Assembly (NCBI GenBank): GCA_964007475.1
Contig: OZ023273.1
Coordinates: 122,001,812-122,065,811, forward strand
Source of the DNA: Hybos culiciformis
Taxonomy: Eukaryota; Arthropoda; Insecta; Diptera; Hybotidae
DNA length: 64,000 bases
Direction: 5' to 3'
The position numbers were made by a program, and so were the translations under genes. Of this stretch, positions 25,901-39,100 are shown piece by piece. Under the pieces are notes generated by a model. It saw only the letters and a list, made by a program, of their open reading frames with translations, was not told the origin of the DNA and did not search any database. Position 1 is the first letter of the stretch. Each line of letters opens with the position of its first letter.

Positions 25901-28900
25901 CAAACTCTACAATTCGGATCAGGTATACTTCAGGTAGATTTAAAAACTTCTACACACTAATCCTTATAAATATTTCAAACTTTTAACTCTTTCATTTAAA
26001 ATTTTTTCAAATACCTGCCATACAATTTTATTCTTTATGATTGAAATTTTTCATATAAAGCAAAATAAAACAAAAATTTTTCGGCATAACAGATCCCAAA
26101 ATGACCTAAAAACAAAAAAAATGTTTAACAGAAAAAAAAAAGTAATAATGTTAAAAAGCAAATATTAAAATAATGCTTAGGGACTTCTTATTTTGATCAC
26201 GTTTCGTAATAAACCATATTTAATTTGAATTCTCATTTTTTCTTTTATTCCATCAATTTCATTTAAAAAAAAAAAATGTATATACATATATATTTTTTAT
26301 TTTTCCAATAAGTAATAATAAAAAATAAAATTATTCCTTAGAATAAAAAGGAGGAGCTGAAAATAAAGATCCATGAAACTTTTTTTTTCTTCTGCTTTTC
26401 TTATTTTATATAATTTTCTTATATATGCAAAACAAAAAAAGAATATATATATATAAAAAATTTAAATTTAAAGCCGAAGGAAAAAGTCTGATTTTTTTTT
26501 CCTTTTAATTTTTTTTGTTTTTTTTTTTTATTTTGATAAAATGCAAAATAATAATTTGTTACGCGATCAATATGCTATTTTTTATTTTTAAACTGCCATA
26601 TTTTTTTTTTCATCTCTTTTTTTTATTTTTAGTTTTTTTTTTATTATTATTTTACAGCAAATTAGTATTTTACCACCAAAATATTTTAATTTTACGTGAT
26701 TTGAATATTAATTTTGATTACAGATGAATGAGAAAAATAATTTTTTTTTTTTAAGGTATTTGAACTTAAGAAAATTACAAAAATATTTTGAGAAAATTTA
26801 GAATTTAAGAAATCCAGGTAAAAATATATATTCATAATTTTATGTACATAGAATTAATGAATTTTGAAGAAAAAAATTCGTCCAAATTAGTTTTTCATAA
26901 AAATTTAATAGTTTTCCAATTTTTCAACAAGAATAGTATTAATTTAACTTTAAAGAATTGTAGTTCAGTTCTTAATTGGTTTAGATGAGAATCAATCAAG
27001 TTCATATTGTACGAATATTAGTTATATTTTTCTCAAATTTACTATTACAGAACATTAAACTCGTAAGAAAAAAAACTATTTTCAAATTTTATTATAAATG
27101 TAATATAGTTTTAAATTTATTATACTCTTTATTTAATTTGCATATAATTAATTGGAATTACATTTGAATTTAATAATAAATACAAATAAGTTATGTGAGT
27201 GGGCATATGTATTTCATATTACAAAAAGCCGATTAATATAAATTACAATGTAATTATTATCATAGATTCGCCACAAATGGATATTAAAAAAAAATTAATT
27301 TATTTTATAGAGTTATATGCAATAAATATGTGTAATTAAAAAAAAAATTAATGCAAAAATTCAACAAAAAAAAAATTGCTAACGACATAAACATAATTCA
27401 TAACAATAATGCTAATATAAAAAGATATAGATTACAGTATTACAAATTACTTACCTTTTTCGTGTTAATTACACTAAGTGATCTTCGGTTAACCTCAATA
27501 TTTTCGTACATATATAAAAAGTACAGTACATAAATACTTATGTACCTACATATTTAAAGGAACAAAATGATTTTTTTTTATTATTTCAAAAATAAATGTA
27601 ATTAACAAATGAATTAAAGTCTACTAAAATTATGTGTCAGTTTGTACGTAGGTATGTATTGATAAAAACAAAAACATCATCATACATTAAAAGTCATGCA
27701 ATGAAAACAAAATTCACATTAAAAAATCAACAATTTAACAACCGCGTAATTGGATCCTTATTTTGAATCCTATACAAATATGAGGCAAAAAAATTGTTAC
27801 AAAAAAAAATAATTTCATTGAATAAATAAAATGAGTTTTGAGAAACAAACCTAACTTTTAAAATATAGAATTGCGTTATTTTGGTTTTAATTGATTTATC
27901 AGATTTTAATTGCCGATAAATCTACAATTCTATATTTTTAGACCCATAATTAAGATAAAATAGTTTCGAAATTCAAATGAAATTTTCTAGTTGCAAATAA
28001 AAAATTATCGATGGTAGCTACTTATAGGACTCACTTACCTGAACTACGTTCTGCAAAACTTTATTTTTTTATATGTTATCTATATCAAAACTATTAGAAT
28101 TTTATCGGCGAAATTAACAGAAACAGTCAGTCCATATATTAAATTGGAAACTCTACTTCATTTAACCAAATCTGTAAAATTCCAATCTTTTTGTTTGATT
28201 TCGTTTTGTTTTGTGGTTGTTCTCTTCAACAAATGTCCTTTTTTTTTTTTTAAGCACACAGACTATTTTCCTATAATATTTATTCATTGCGGTTAAAAAA
28301 TTGAAATAAAATGAATATTTTTGTTATGCCTATAAGTAATTTTTTTTCTATATAAACAAGAAAAAAAACCGAGATGAGATATTTCGCCCAAATTTATGCT
28401 ACGCATATTAAATAGACAATGAAAAAAAATGTTTTGTTTGGGTTAAAAAAAAAAATTATTAAAATAAAAATATTGGTTTGGTATTATATTTTGTTGTAGT
28501 ATAATAAGTACATATATATGAAAAAAATATTGAATTTATTTCTCATATTGATAAAATATTTTATTTAAACTAAAAATTAATTTTCAACGTATGTTGGACA
28601 CACTTTTTTACATTGAAAACCACATAAATAATAATAACAAAAAATTATTGTATATAAATTTTTTTAATAAAAAAAATATTATTGTAGAACAATAATGTTA
28701 TTCATAGAAGACTTCATAAAAAAGGGGTTTTACACTGAAAAAATAATTTTAGATGGAAAAAAAAAATGTTATTATATAGAGATGGTCACATTATCTTCTC
28801 ATTTATATATGCAATAGAAAAATAGTTTTAGTACCAAAATTTTATTACTTAAAGACTTTGATAATATCCTGAGGTTAAATATTTCTTTTTTAAAATTTAT

Positions 28901-31900
28901 AAAAACATTTATTAGAAAGAAGACTTTGATGAGCCAAAATCATTAATAAAAATAAAATTTAATTTTTTTCTGTGTTCCATTAAATATTTGTGTTATGAAT
29001 ATAATTTTTTGTTTTTTACAAAAATAAAATTGTTTTATTTTATTAAGAAGTGGTGATGACAGTTGACTTGCAAAAAAATTGTATTTACTCAAATTAAAAA
29101 TAATAATAATAAAAGAAATTGTTATATTATTGACCACAATAATGTAAAATTACAATTTATTTGGTAAAAAAAAAAAAAAACTAAATAAATAATTTTCACG
29201 GTGAGACAACATGCTGCATGCAGTGACAAATACATTACCTAAATACACCAATAAAAGAAAATTAAATAAGAATTTTCAATATTATGTTTTAAAATGATGC
29301 TGATATTGGCTGACACCATGTCTTAAACTTTGTTAAATAGAATTAATTTTTGCCTCAGTCGCATTTACTTCCATAACGAATAGAAGAAATCAAACGCCAA
29401 TTTGTAATTCTTTAAAATAGAAGATCAAACTTTTGAATGAATGTTAGATAATCGAAATTTTTCATTTGATACCTACTGCTTGCCTCAACGAATTGTTAGC
29501 GTTATTTAACGATGCACATAAATACAGTGAATTTTGTGGATTAAAAATTCCACCTTTACTGTTTAAAATCAATATACATACAAAGAAATAGAAGTGCAAA
29601 CAATGGTTCAGACAATATAATATTTATTTTGTTCATGAACTTCTTTATTCTTTAATAGAAAAATATCAATTTATTTATTACCATAATTTTCAATAAACTT
29701 ATTTTTATTGGAAAATTACTTCTTTTAAGCAGAAACGTAGTATTATTGAATCCTTTTTTTTTCTTCTTTCTTTTATTTTCTAAATATAAACAGAATTGAA
29801 TCATAAATTTTATTTCCTTTGAATAAGAAAATCCTTTTTTCAGTCCTTTTTAAATGTGTTTTATTTTCTGTAGAATAAACTTATCTATTTTATTTTTATT
29901 ATTGCTATTTATTCCGAAAAAAATATTTATTCTTAAAATGAGAAAATTTAATACGATTTCATACCTTGTTCAGTAAAATTTTTATAAATATGAAAACGAT
30001 TGAAGGAAATAGAATAGTATAAAAATAAATCGAAAAGTTATAAAAAAAATAAAAGTATTCAAAGCTGTAGTAGAAAAAAATTTACATAAATTTTATTCAA
30101 CGTTTAACTTTATGCGATTACTAACTATAATGGTTGTACTTAAGTTTGAAAGTGAAAAATAATAAAAGATTTCCATATTTTGTTCCACTATCAATAGTCC
30201 GAGACTCTAAATTACTTCTTAAGATGTTTTCTAAGATTATATTGCTTAATACGACTTCATACTTCGCACTACAGAAAAATATTTAAAAATTTAATTCAAT
30301 AACATTTAACTTCGAACCTCCGTATCACTTTTAAGACATCGCGTTATTGTATTTAATAATACAAAAAAATAAAGTAAAAATGTTTTTATTTTCATTACTG
30401 TCAAAAGAAATAAAATTTATGTTCAGAAAAAAACGCAAGCCAGCATTCATATTTCTGTATCACCCCAAATATCATGCGGTGCTAAAAAATCAACCCCATC
30501 CCTGCTGGCCGAATAATAATAGAATTCCTTGCAAATAAATAATTTATCTAAATTATGAGTTTATCTTATTACCAAAAGAAAAAACTAAATATTCGTTTTT
30601 TTTTTCTTTTTATTAAATCTTTGGAAACAAAAATTATTTTCACAAATTTATAAAAATGAAATAACAGGTGACATAAAACTTGAATTCAACATAAAAAGCA
30701 AGTGTATAAGTCATTTCGTAAAATTATTTATAAACTTTTTGTGTAGGTCTTGCAGAGTTATTATAAATATTAAATAATTTATCTTACAAAATTTATTGGT
30801 AATATTTCATATAAAATAAAATGTACAACTAGCAATTATTGAGTATTTTATATATTCAAATGTAAATCGCAAATGAAATTGATTTACATTTTAAGTTTAA
30901 ACCGTTAAGAGTTTGAGATAAATCGTTATAAATTTTCGATGTAAATTTTGCAAAAAGGTGAAAAAGGTGCTAATCTAAACTCAAAAGGTCGATCGTTGCC
31001 CTGTCAAAAAAATTTTAAAAAGAAATTAAAACCATAGAAAGATTTATTTATTTATATAATAAAGATAAGCACAGAGATAATATCTACATAATGTCCCTAC
31101 TTATATGGATAATACAAAATAACTTTAAATTTTTGTATTTCTTGATTTTTTTCTTTAAAATAAAATTTACTTTTAATATAATATTTTCATTTATTGACCT
31201 TTCTTCCAATGGAGGAATCTTCACACTGAAAGACACTTTCAGTAATTTAATCATACGTTTTTCAGAATTTCACTGCCTAAACTTTGCATATCAGAATAAA
31301 TATATACAGAAATTGCATATCAAAATAAAAAAGTAATTACTTAAGCTGTTTTTTTTTTAATAAATTGTTTGAACTTCACTTATGTGTTGCAGCATATTCA
31401 TTCATAAGTGTTGAACTGGAAAATTATTTACATTTTATTTTTATTTTTTTTATATTATAAATTTACCATTCGTGAAATATTTCATTCGACAATTTTGTTT
31501 TCTCACTTTTGTTGATATTGACTTTAATTTATTAATAAATTGTAATTTTTATTTTTGATAAAAAAATTTGTTTACAATGTTTTTCATGGTCTCTTAATTA
31601 CAATATCTACTATTAATAGAGGTTACAAAAAAAACATTTTTTTTTTTAATTATCTGAATGAAAACATCATTGATTTTGTAATCATGTTTCAATCATCTGT
31701 AAAATAATTAACATTATAGTTAATTATTAAAACCTTTAATTGGAAGTAATGCTTTAATTTTAGGTCGTATGCGTGAATTAAAAATTGCAAAGAAGAATCA
31801 GATCCTTAGTATTTCGATAACGACGTGAATTTATTAATTTTGATGTTGATCTGGAACCTACGACTTTTTGAATTAACCCTTATAATGTGCCAGAATAAAT

Positions 31901-32090
31901 AAATGTGATAATTCGTAAGTGTGTGTAATAATGTACACTACTCTTATTTTTAGAGCTTCACCAGGGACTTAGAACTTAGTTTAGAATATTTCAAATGTTA
32001 GAAATGTATTAATTAGACTACATACACGAAAAAAAAATTTGTGATTTACATAATAGGAGAAATATATTATTTTAAGCATTAATATATTTT
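25901..32090. other. Intergenic AT-rich DNA
   Basis: Contains the hairpin at 27860-27938 and otherwise homopolymer-rich sequence. Short open frames are low-complexity Phe/Ile/Lys strings and are not taken as genes. Confidence 0.55.
27860..27938. repeat. Two-tier hairpin
   Basis: The outer arms AAAATATAGAATTG (27860-27873) and CAATTCTATATTTT (27925-27938) are exact complements. An inner pair GATTTATC/GATAAATC lies inside them. The span of 79 bases would suit a small hairpin RNA or an element remnant; nothing indicates transcription. Confidence 0.4.
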
Positions 32091-32276
32091 AATGCGCAGG
32101 GCTTCGGTAAGTTGTATTTACATTTGCAAATTTAGCTCGGTAAATGGTCCATTACATGCATCAATACACATGCAATTATAGAGGAATGTAAATTGTATTT
32201 ACATTTCCCTGTGATGTAAATTGTATTTACATTGCTCTATATTGTATTTACATTCTTCATTTTGAACTGCGTAATA
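32091..32276. repeat. Cluster of short TTGTATTTACAT hairpins
   Basis: TTGTATTTACAT occurs four times (32112, 32193, 32221 and 32242). Two copies are preceded by ATGTAAA so that ATGTAAAT-TGT-ATTTACAT forms a hairpin. The block is bounded by GCGCAG at the left and CTGCGTAAT at the right, weakly resembling inverted ends. It may be a short foldback element of a different family from the 18-kb array. Confidence 0.5.
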
Positions 32277-32610
32277 CTATAAACACACTCACAATATTTC
32301 AATACAGACAAATACCAAAAAAAAAAAAAAAAATTGCAAATGTATACCTCTCACATGCATCATATCAATGTCAAACAAAGCTTAGTTTATAATGCTAAAA
32401 ATCTATATTTTCCCTCTGACAACAAAATGAATAAAAATAGAACAATGGTAACCCTGAAAATATCTTTGTTGTCATTATAAAGTTTGCTGTGAATTGTCAA
32501 ATGTCAAGTAAGAATTTTTTTTTTCTTTTATCAACAAACGAGGAAAATGGCAGCAACAAGGAGATTATTTATTGTAAATATAAATTATAATTATATAATT
32601 ATTATTTGAT

Positions 32611-32683
32611 TTTATTTTTAATTATAAAAAAAAATAATTATAAAATTTATTTTTAATTATAAAAAAAAATAATTATAAAATTA
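32611..32683. repeat. AT-rich tandem duplication
   Basis: Two adjacent copies of a unit of about 36 bases, TTTATTTTTAATTATAAAAA followed by AAAATAATTATAAAAT. The unit is itself partly self-complementary. Confidence 0.55.
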
Positions 32684-32754
32684 TTATTATTTTTTTTAAT
32701 AATTAAAAATAAAATTAAATAAAATTTAAGAAGACCATTAGTTCCTAAAATAAT

Positions 32755-32858
32755 AAAAAAAAAATTAGTAATTTTTCTAAAAAAAAATTATTCGATTTTT
32801 TTTTTTGCAAAAAATAAAATGTATAATTTTTTTTGGAAAAATTACTAATTTTTTTTTA
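32755..32858. repeat. AT-rich long hairpin
   Basis: The arms (about 32755-32791 and 32823-32858) contain AAATTAGTAATTTTT and its complement AAAAATTACTAATTT, with about one mismatch over some 36 bp and a loop of about 31 bases. It directly follows the tandem duplication at 32611-32683 and may be a decayed element end. Confidence 0.5.
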
Positions 32859-33000
32859 ATTTGAAATCATTTCGAGAAATAAATTTACTTCCGTATTAAT
32901 TAAATTTTATTCCTTGCTTCATTTTGAACTTTTTTGCTTATTTTTTTAATTGTAAATGTATTGTTTTCAACTCTCTCTCGCATGCACATTAAAGCAGTAT

Positions 33001-33166
33001 ACAATACATGTTAATCAAATTTGTTATACAGCTCGTTGTGTATACACACAAACACATAGACACTCGTCAATATTATATCACTCGACCTTCGGTCTCGTGA
33101 TATAAACATGACTCGTGATATAAACACAACTCGCAAGAATAACAAATTTTCTTAACATGTATTGTA
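33001..33166. mobile_element. Short inverted-repeat element, MITE-like
   Basis: The arms 33001-33044 and 33124-33166 are imperfect complements (ACAATACATGTTAA, AAATTTGTTAT and TTGTGT shared). The centre has a second hairpin, TATATCA (33074-33080) with TGATATA (33098-33104) around CTCGACCTTCGGTCTCG, and a repeated ACTCGTGATATAAACA motif. It has no coding sequence; the target duplication is not clear. Confidence 0.55.
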
Positions 33167-36100
33167 ATCTACTATTATTACAAGCAATACATTCTTTATT
33201 TTTTTAAATCATGATCAATGTTAAAGATCCATGATATGAACTTTAATATACAAATTAGTGATTATGCAGATTTAATAAACTAGCTGTGTCATATTCAGAA
33301 TATGCAAATTTTTTAAGTAGAAACTGACATATGTAATAAAGTCATAATCATAATTTGTCATAGTGTGTCATTTGAAATTCGCCCATACTTTGAGTATAGA
33401 AAAGTCACGATTTTAGGTCATTATCGACAGTTGGCATTTTAATGAAAAATTCTATCTTTAGGTATGTAAAATTTTATTTCAAATGTAATTTTTACATCGT
33501 AATCAAAAGCATTATTTATGGCTGCCTTAAATCACAAAGTACTGAAGAAAATTTTTTTTCTTCAAAGTATTTTTCGTAGGAGGTAAAATACATAATAAAT
33601 TTCCAACCCTTTTTTGAATCAAAATTTATGTAAAAATAATTTGCTCATTTTACCATCTCAACCCTTTTGGAGTTTTCCAAATGAGGGAAATTCATAAATA
33701 TTATCAGTTAAAAGAGAAAGTTATTTTCTTTTAAATATTGATTGGAGAAAATTACATTTGTAATATTCTAGTTACATTACATTCCAACAAAAATATTTTT
33801 AATTTTAAAAATTTTTGTAACATTTTTTTTTAACAAAAACATTCAAAGCAAAGTAATAAAAATTTTACTAAAATATAAATTCAGTGACGTTAGGCCGGTG
33901 TTAATCTAATTTTTCTATTTCCTACAAATTTAAAAATTTGTATGAAAAAGAGTATAATATTGCAAGGCTTATCTCAAAAACATATCAATTTGAGATGGGA
34001 AATGGGACCTAGCAAATTTGCTAAAACGATGACATTTTTATGACGTATTTATGTTTTAATGAGGGGATTTTCTTCTTTGTTTTTCTAAAAAGTATCAGCA
34101 AAGCATCAAAAGATAAATTAAATTCACAACACTTATCTAAATTCTTTAATTTAAACTCGACAATAATTTTAAGACTTTATCAAAAAAAAACCTAAGCAAA
34201 TATACTAACTTTATTCCGCAACAAGTTGATTATATTATTTTATTAAAAAGTAATTTAATATGAAACCATTTTCGGCACTGACAATAACATTTAGTCTCTT
34301 TTGAAATGTAGCTCATTTTATGTAAATTTGTCGCATTTTTCTGTTAATAATAATTGGAAATTTAATTGAAGAAATAAATGTATAAAAGTAACAGAAAAAG
34401 GTCTCATTAAATATTAATTTAAAAGTTTTTTAATTAAGTGAAATTATATTTATAAAATTTTATTTTTAAAACCAAATTAACCAAATACTGGTTGAATGAT
34501 TTTAAAATAATAACGATTAAATTTTTCATTAGAAGAAATGTCTTAAGGTTTAGGGTTGGTTTTTTGTTTTTCGATTATATTATTTCTATATATATTTTTA
34601 TATACTTTGTGATGAATGGCCACATCATATTTTTGCGGCATGTGAAATCATGAAAATCTTCAAGTAACTTCGCTTAAATCTTAGCTGTTTTTTTTCGGTG
34701 TTATCCTAAATTTTGAAGCGAAGTAAGTTTCCAAATTTACCCATTTAAAAGAAATAGAACAGTTCAAGTATCATTAAAATAAAAAAGCACTACTGTTTTA
34801 AGGAAATCTATAATAATAGTAATTGAACGATCATAATTTTTTCACAAAATTTTAAAAATTAAAACAAAAAAATAAAAATGTTGTTAAAAGATATTTAATC
34901 AACTTAAAATATTAAACAATATTTAGTTAGAATTGGGAAAAATACTATTTTCAATAATTTGTTTGAAATATTATTATATTTATATTAATTCTTAAAATTA
35001 TTATTTAGATTTCAAAGATTAAAGCAAATACACACCTAGATAAATAATATATAAAAGTACAAATATTATCTAAACAAAAAATTATAAAATAAATTTAATT
35101 TTTTTTATTGTCATTTTTCTTTTTTTTTTTTTTTTAAATAAATTAAATCTTTTTCATCATTATGTCCTTTTTTTCCTATATATTACTGACAAATCTACAA
35201 CATTACACTTCCCAACCCAAAAGATTTATTATTTTAAAATAGCATATAAAAAAAAAGAAATTCTAAGAAGGGGACTTAAAATCACGGCATTAATAAATCG
35301 GAAATGCTTGTAGTGTGGAAAGCCACCACAACAATCTGTATATATTTCTTTTTGTCTAGAATTTTTTTTTTTTTACTCCCCAAAATTAGGAATAAAAAGT
35401 AATACTGTATTATCAAAAAAAAAAATTATTTTTTTTAAAAGCTATAAATATTTTTTTTTGTGTGTCCGCAGGACTAATTGTTACCGGAGATTTATAAAGT
35501 GTGACAAAAGCATAAATAATTTTAATTAAATGGCCTTTGGTACTAACAGATTTTTCATTTTGAATTTTGATACTATTTCTTTTCATTAGGTATTTTAAAG
35601 AAAAGGGTTTTTTTTTTTTTTCGTTTTATGTTTAGTAATTTTCTTAAGTTTTCCCACATGTACATATACATGAATTTATTTTGAATAAAAATATAATTTT
35701 TTTCTTAATATTTATTTTATATGCGTCAATTGATCTTAACTTTTGAAGTGATGATCCTTCGAAAATATTAGATATCCATAGGATAAGAATTAGTGCGAGA
35801 AAATGATATTAACATTCGCAGTGAAGTGAGTGGACTAGTGCAGTAAAGTCAACAAAGTGAAAGTTACTGATTGAACAAAGAGTTGATGATTTTAGAGACA
35901 ATTTTCGAGGAAATGTAATAGTGTATTATCATTTAGTAAATGAAGGAATATTTTTATACTTTTCCTATTTTCTAAAAATTCAAAACCTTTAAATTCAAAA
36001 TCAAATGTGTCAACGAATTTGATAAATACAAATAAGTCGAACATTATATAAAAAATATTAAAATATTAAAATTAAATAATAAAAATGAAAAGTAGACAAC

Positions 36101-39100
36101 TTATTGTTTCATTTTGTTTTAAATTTTTTTTCATATTCCAAAGAAAAATCATTACAAAAGGAAAATAAAAAAGAAGTGGCACTCACAGTCAGTCTCAAAA
36201 ACCACTCAAACAAAAAATGTAATTTAATCATTTTCTATATATTTTTTTTTTTTTGTTTATTTTATTATACATATATAATGTAATATATTGTAAAGGATTA
36301 AATTTAGGAAGGATAATGGGATAAAATTAAGACTCACTCTATTAATAACTTTCCATAAAAAATAAATTTCTACTGACTAGGTAGTACAAATTGAAAAAAA
36401 AAACAAAAAAAAAAATTTTTTTGAAACTTTTTTATGATTTAAAAATAACAAAATAACAACAAAATAAAAATAAAGTTCATTATTTTTCGAAATCCCTTTG
36501 AATCCTTTTTTTTTTTTCTTGCTTTTCTCCATCAAAAAAAGTTTCAGGTGTTAAATGACCATTTAAAAAATTTATTTGAAATATTTATTTAAGGGTGTTA
36601 CAGATAAAATATTTATTTTAAAATAATATCAAAGGAAATATCAAACTGGTATATATACATACAAAATTAAAAATAAAATTCATCAATACATTGTTACATT
36701 GTTACATTTTCAGGAAAATTTAAATGAATATAAAATTTATTGTAAAAATTTAACAGACGTTTTGATATTAAATTATTTAGTACGCAAGAGCTACATCAAA
36801 GCTAAACGAAATGAGTTTTGTTTAATTGAGATTGAGATACACATGCACCTTCGTTAGCGCTTAAAATCGCAATCTCAATGTCTGGAGAACACCGATCAAA
36901 TTCCTACATATAATATAAATTATTTTTTTTCCTAATGAAGCACAATCTTTTGACATACTGTCCTCTCAAAAGAGGTTTTGGTCATATTTTTTGCTTAATG
37001 TAAAATTACATTCTTTTTCTTTTCAACTTCGCTTATAGTCAAATATGAAATAATCTACATCTATCTTGCCTAAAACTTAATCAAATTAAAAAAAAACTAA
37101 ACACACGTTTAAAAATTTATTGCATTTAATTCCATATAAAAGTATTTAAAAATAACTTTAATTCTTGTTTAATTTTTGTGTTTACTAAGTTTTGTACTAG
37201 TTTTGTAAATAAAACTGTCTAGGTGTTACCATTGAATTTAGTTATATTTCGACAAACTCCAGATTATGAGCAGATCCATATGATTGCACATTAATTAAGA
37301 TCAAAAAGTTTTTAATACTTCTTCGTTTCACTTAATTTATTGATATGTAAAGAAAAAATCGACAAGTAGCAAAATTCTTACAAGGCTGATTGCTTTTTCC
37401 GAATTTCAACAAGTAAATTTCTCAGTACAAATCAAAGTCTTAGTATACAAAAATTGAATTTTTAAAAATTAGAAAATTCTAACCTGTTCAAAGATTAGCT
37501 ATACTTTTAAGGTAAATTATTTGAAGCGTTATAATTATAAACAATAGTATATATTTTAAACAAAAATTTAAAAAGCAAATAATAAACATATAAAACGGAA
37601 ATTATTTTCGCATATCTTTTGTTTCCAATTTCCACACATGATTCAATATTAAAAATAATTTAAAATAAAAGTGAAAAATTCTGATTTCGGAATATTATGA
37701 TATTAAAAACTAAATAATTTTGTTTATTTAAAATAAAATAAGGTAAAAAACAAAAATATAAAAAAAAATTACTTCATTAATAAATTATTAACATCTAAGC
37801 TACTTTATTTCAAAAATCATAATTTTTATGATTTTAACTTAAAAAAAAAAGTTTCTATTTCAACATTAAATAATAAAAATACAAAAATTAACGTAGAACG
37901 AAATTTGTTGAAATTTTTGTGTATAACAAAAAAGGGTTCTGTGGATGTATCATCTGCCTAATTTGAAACTTAAAACCCTTCATTGTTTTTCCTCAGACCA
38001 AAAGTTTAAGAGATAAAACTAGAGTGATTCAAAGCTTGAAAATACTTGATAAAGAAGCAACAAATTTTATCAAAAATAATTTAACATTTTAAAAAGTTGA
38101 GTAGTTGATTAACACATTTCTGTCATAAATCTCTTAATATTTCTGATGTAATACAAAAAAAAAAGAAGGAAATTAATATTGTGAAACATTGAAGGTTATT
38201 TCAATTTTTCAATGTGGTATAGAATAAAAATGTTTAGAAAACTTTTGCAATACTAATCTTATGTACTTGTACCGGCTTCATGCAAATTCTATGCTATTAT
38301 ATGCTCCTCCTATCACTCATCTTCCCATTATGTCCATTACCAATGCACCAATTGTATTATCAAACGTCATATTATGTCTTTGTAGTACACGACACAACAA
38401 AAAAAATAAGGTAAAAATACGATGTTTTCTAATAATGAATAAAAATGTGTTACGTGATGATGATTTCACCAAAAAATTCAATTATTTCTACAGTTGTACA
38501 AACTAACTGATTTGTTAAATTTATTTTTCAAATCTTGGAAAATCTTGCTTAACGATAATTCTAAGTTATCGGTCTCGTCAAATTTATATTAAACTGGCTG
38601 GTCAAACAACTATTTTAATAATTCAATTCTATGTTATATTGAACTACTCTATTTAAATCAAGCATTAGACAAAAAATAATTTCTAGATTTCACAATAAAA
38701 TATTCTTTTACATATGAATGATTATGAGAAATGTAATTAATTCATAAATATTAAATAAAATGTAATTTAAGAATCATAAATCTACGTATGAAAAATTCAA
38801 GGGAAAGGATAGGATTCAAAATAAAAATATACCTACATATGTATATATATCTTTTTTTTTTACAAAATATTTCTAAAAATGTTTAACTTTAGAATCCTTT
38901 TATTAATTTAGTTATGTATGTATGTTTTTTTATTTTGGCCAAAATAATCATGTGTATAATTAAGCAGATGTGGTTGAATTAAATTTTAATTTAGTTTTTC
39001 GATCGCCTGGAATTTATAATTTATAAATGAAAACTTAAAAATAACAAATTTATCTGTAGTTAAGTAGTTCCGTAGTCGTCATTTTTAATTAAAAAATAGA

